DNA of 5,918 nt from Planctomycetales bacterium (GTDB taxonomy: Bacteria > Planctomycetota > Planctomycetia > Pirellulales > Thermoguttaceae): NCBI GenBank assembly GCA_007127495.1, contig SKZG01000004.1, forward strand, positions 1 through 5,918. The letters are read 5' to 3'. Within the stretch, counting starts at the first letter, position 1, and each line of letters opens with the position of its first letter. Both the position numbers and the translations under genes were made by a program. This document shows positions 4,918 to 5,918 of the stretch, piece after piece. The notes under the pieces are model-generated. The model did no database searches. It saw only the letters and a list, made by a program, of their open reading frames with translations, and was not told where the DNA came from.

Positions 4918-5844
4918 ATGATTCGAACGCAAGATCTCACCAAAGCCTACGGCGACCTGCACGCCCTGCATAACCTCACCCTGGAACTCGATGAGGGCGA
5001 CCTGTTCGGCTACATCGGGCCCAACGGGTCGGGCAAGACCACCACGATGCGCATCCTGGCCACCCTGCTGCAACCCACCTGGGGCGAGGCGTACGTGTGC
5101 GGGCACTCGATTTACACCCACCCGAAGGAAATCCGGCGGCTGATCGGCTACATGCCCGACTTCTTCGGCGTGTATGACGACATGAAGGTGATTGAGTACC
5201 TGGAGTTCTTTGCCGCCGCCTACCGCATTCGCGGCCCGAAGCGGCGCAAGGTGTGCGACGAGGTGCTCGACCTGGTCGACCTGGGCTACAAGCGCGACGC
5301 CTTCGTGACCAGCCTTTCCCGCGGCATGACCCAGCGCCTCGGCCTCGCCCGCGTCCTCCTGCACGATCCGCAGGTGCTCATTCTCGACGAGCCGGCCAGC
5401 GGGTTGGACCCGCGCGCACGGATCGAGATACGCGGGCTGTTGAAGCAGTTGCGCCAACTGGGCAAAACCATCATGGTGTCGAGCCACATCCTGCCCGAGC
5501 TGGCCGATATTTGCAATAAGGTTGGCATTATCGAGCGGGGTAAGCTCCTGGTCAGCGCCGACGTTTCCGAGGTGATGCGCAGGGTGCGCAATCGCACTTT
5601 GTTGAACGTGCGTGTGGCGGGCGACATCGCCGGCGCCGCGCGGCTGCTGGAAACCAGCCCCTTGGTGGAACGGGTCGACGTGCAGGGAGACACGGTCAAC
5701 GTCACCCTGGCTGAACACGTGACCGATTACGCCGACCTGCCCACGTTGCTGATCGAAAACGGCTACCGCCTGAAGCTGTTCCGAGAAGACGAAATCAACC
5801 TCGAAACCGCGTTCATGACCTTGACCAAGGGCATTACGTCGTAA
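4918..5844 (+). CDS. ABC transporter ATP-binding protein (ABC-2 export type)
   Basis: This cytoplasmic ATPase would power export by a membrane permease. It has 308 residues: an ATPase domain at about 1-210 and a C-terminal extension. Motifs in order are the A-loop Y11, Walker A GPNGSGKT (34-41), the Q-loop region GYMPDFFGVYDDM (77-89), signature LSRGMTQR (133-140), Walker B VLILDE (153-158), D-loop SGLD (161-164) and H-loop H190. The Q-loop position has Asp81 instead of Gln or Glu, and the signature reads LSRGM instead of LSGGQ; all catalytic residues are kept, so it should be active. The domain order and 300-residue length fit the CcmA/NatA-like exporters. The ATG is the only good start; no clear Shine-Dalgarno precedes it, so translation may be coupled to the gene 20 nt upstream. 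No permease gene is seen; only 74 nt remain in the window. Confidence 0.95.
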   Translation: MIRTQDLTKAYGDLHALHNLTLELDEGDLFGYIGPNGSGKTTTMRILATLLQPTWGEAYVCGHSIYTHPKEIRRLIGYMPDFFGVYDDMKVIEYLEFFAAAYRIRGPKRRKVCDEVLDLVDLGYKRDAFVTSLSRGMTQRLGLARVLLHDPQVLILDEPASGLDPRARIEIRGLLKQLRQLGKTIMVSSHILPELADICNKVGIIERGKLLVSADVSEVMRRVRNRTLLNVRVAGDIAGAARLLETSPLVERVDVQGDTVNVTLAEHVTDYADLPTLLIENGYRLKLFREDEINLETAFMTLTKGITS

Positions 5845-5859
5845 GGCAGTCTTCTGCGG

Positions 5860-5898
5860 CATGGACTTAGAGGCTATCCGAAAAGGCTCCAATCCATG
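5860..5898. repeat. Short inverted repeat after the ABC gene
   Basis: CATGGA (5860-5865) and TCCATG (5893-5898) are reverse complements 27 bp apart. No T-tract follows, so it is a poor terminator candidate. The arms are short and could be chance. Confidence 0.3.
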
Positions 5899-5903
5899 TC
5901 CCC

Positions 5904-5918
5904 TCTCCCTCCGGGAGA
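5904..5918. repeat. Palindromic repeat cut by the right edge
   Basis: TCTCCC (5904-5909) and GGGAGA (5913-5918) pair perfectly around TCC. The bases before it are CCCC (5900-5903), so the stem may go on past the window. A C/T-rich palindrome of this kind resembles dispersed intergenic repeats of many bacterial genomes. Only the first half is visible, so neither length nor type can be fixed. Confidence 0.5.

Noticed and set aside
4699..5892. Minus-strand 397-codon frame opposite the ABC gene
   Set aside because: It is a shadow of a gene with all ABC motifs in place.
1..5918. CRISPR array, tRNA or rRNA
   Set aside because: I saw no regularly spaced direct repeats, no tRNA-like cloverleaf and no rRNA sequence.

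Overview
This GC-rich window looks like a bacterial chromosome segment, most likely from a planctomycete-type organism. That guess rests on the general character of the proteins: a MazG-like protein with a cysteine tail, and a large secreted/membrane protein paired with an ABC ATPase. No rRNA or other taxonomic marker is present, so it stays an inference.

Layout. The left edge (1-215, minus strand) holds the 5' end of an exported protein gene that runs off the window. A gene-poor divergent region follows (216-862). Its left half is full of palindromes: a 102-bp unit bounded by 22-bp near-perfect inverted repeats that enclose a second hairpin, and a 16-bp GC-rich palindrome. Its right half looks like the control region of the rightward genes: a 17-bp odd palindrome, an extended -10 promoter (606-634), a roughly 200-nt foldable leader ending in a strong intrinsic terminator hairpin (799-837), and then a near-consensus Shine-Dalgarno sequence (847-853).

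Four intact, tightly spaced plus-strand genes follow: uxaC (glucuronate isomerase, 863-2281), a small MazG-like nucleotide pyrophosphohydrolase with a C-terminal Cys4 tail (2319-2684), a 738-residue secreted/membrane protein (2681-4897, overlapping its neighbour by ATGA), and an ABC transporter ATP-binding protein of the ABC-2 export type (4918-5844). The gaps are 37 nt, a 4-nt overlap and 20 nt, with no terminator seen between them, so they probably form one operon. The right edge (5845-5918) is non-coding and begins another palindromic repeat cut by the window end.

Function. UxaC performs the first step of hexuronate catabolism, but no other uronate gene is visible. The last two genes look like parts of a membrane export or envelope system whose permease is not in the window. 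The most interesting candidate for something undescribed is the structured leader with its terminator in front of uxaC, which suggests control by transcription attenuation or a riboswitch. The 5' end of this leader can also pair with the terminator loop.
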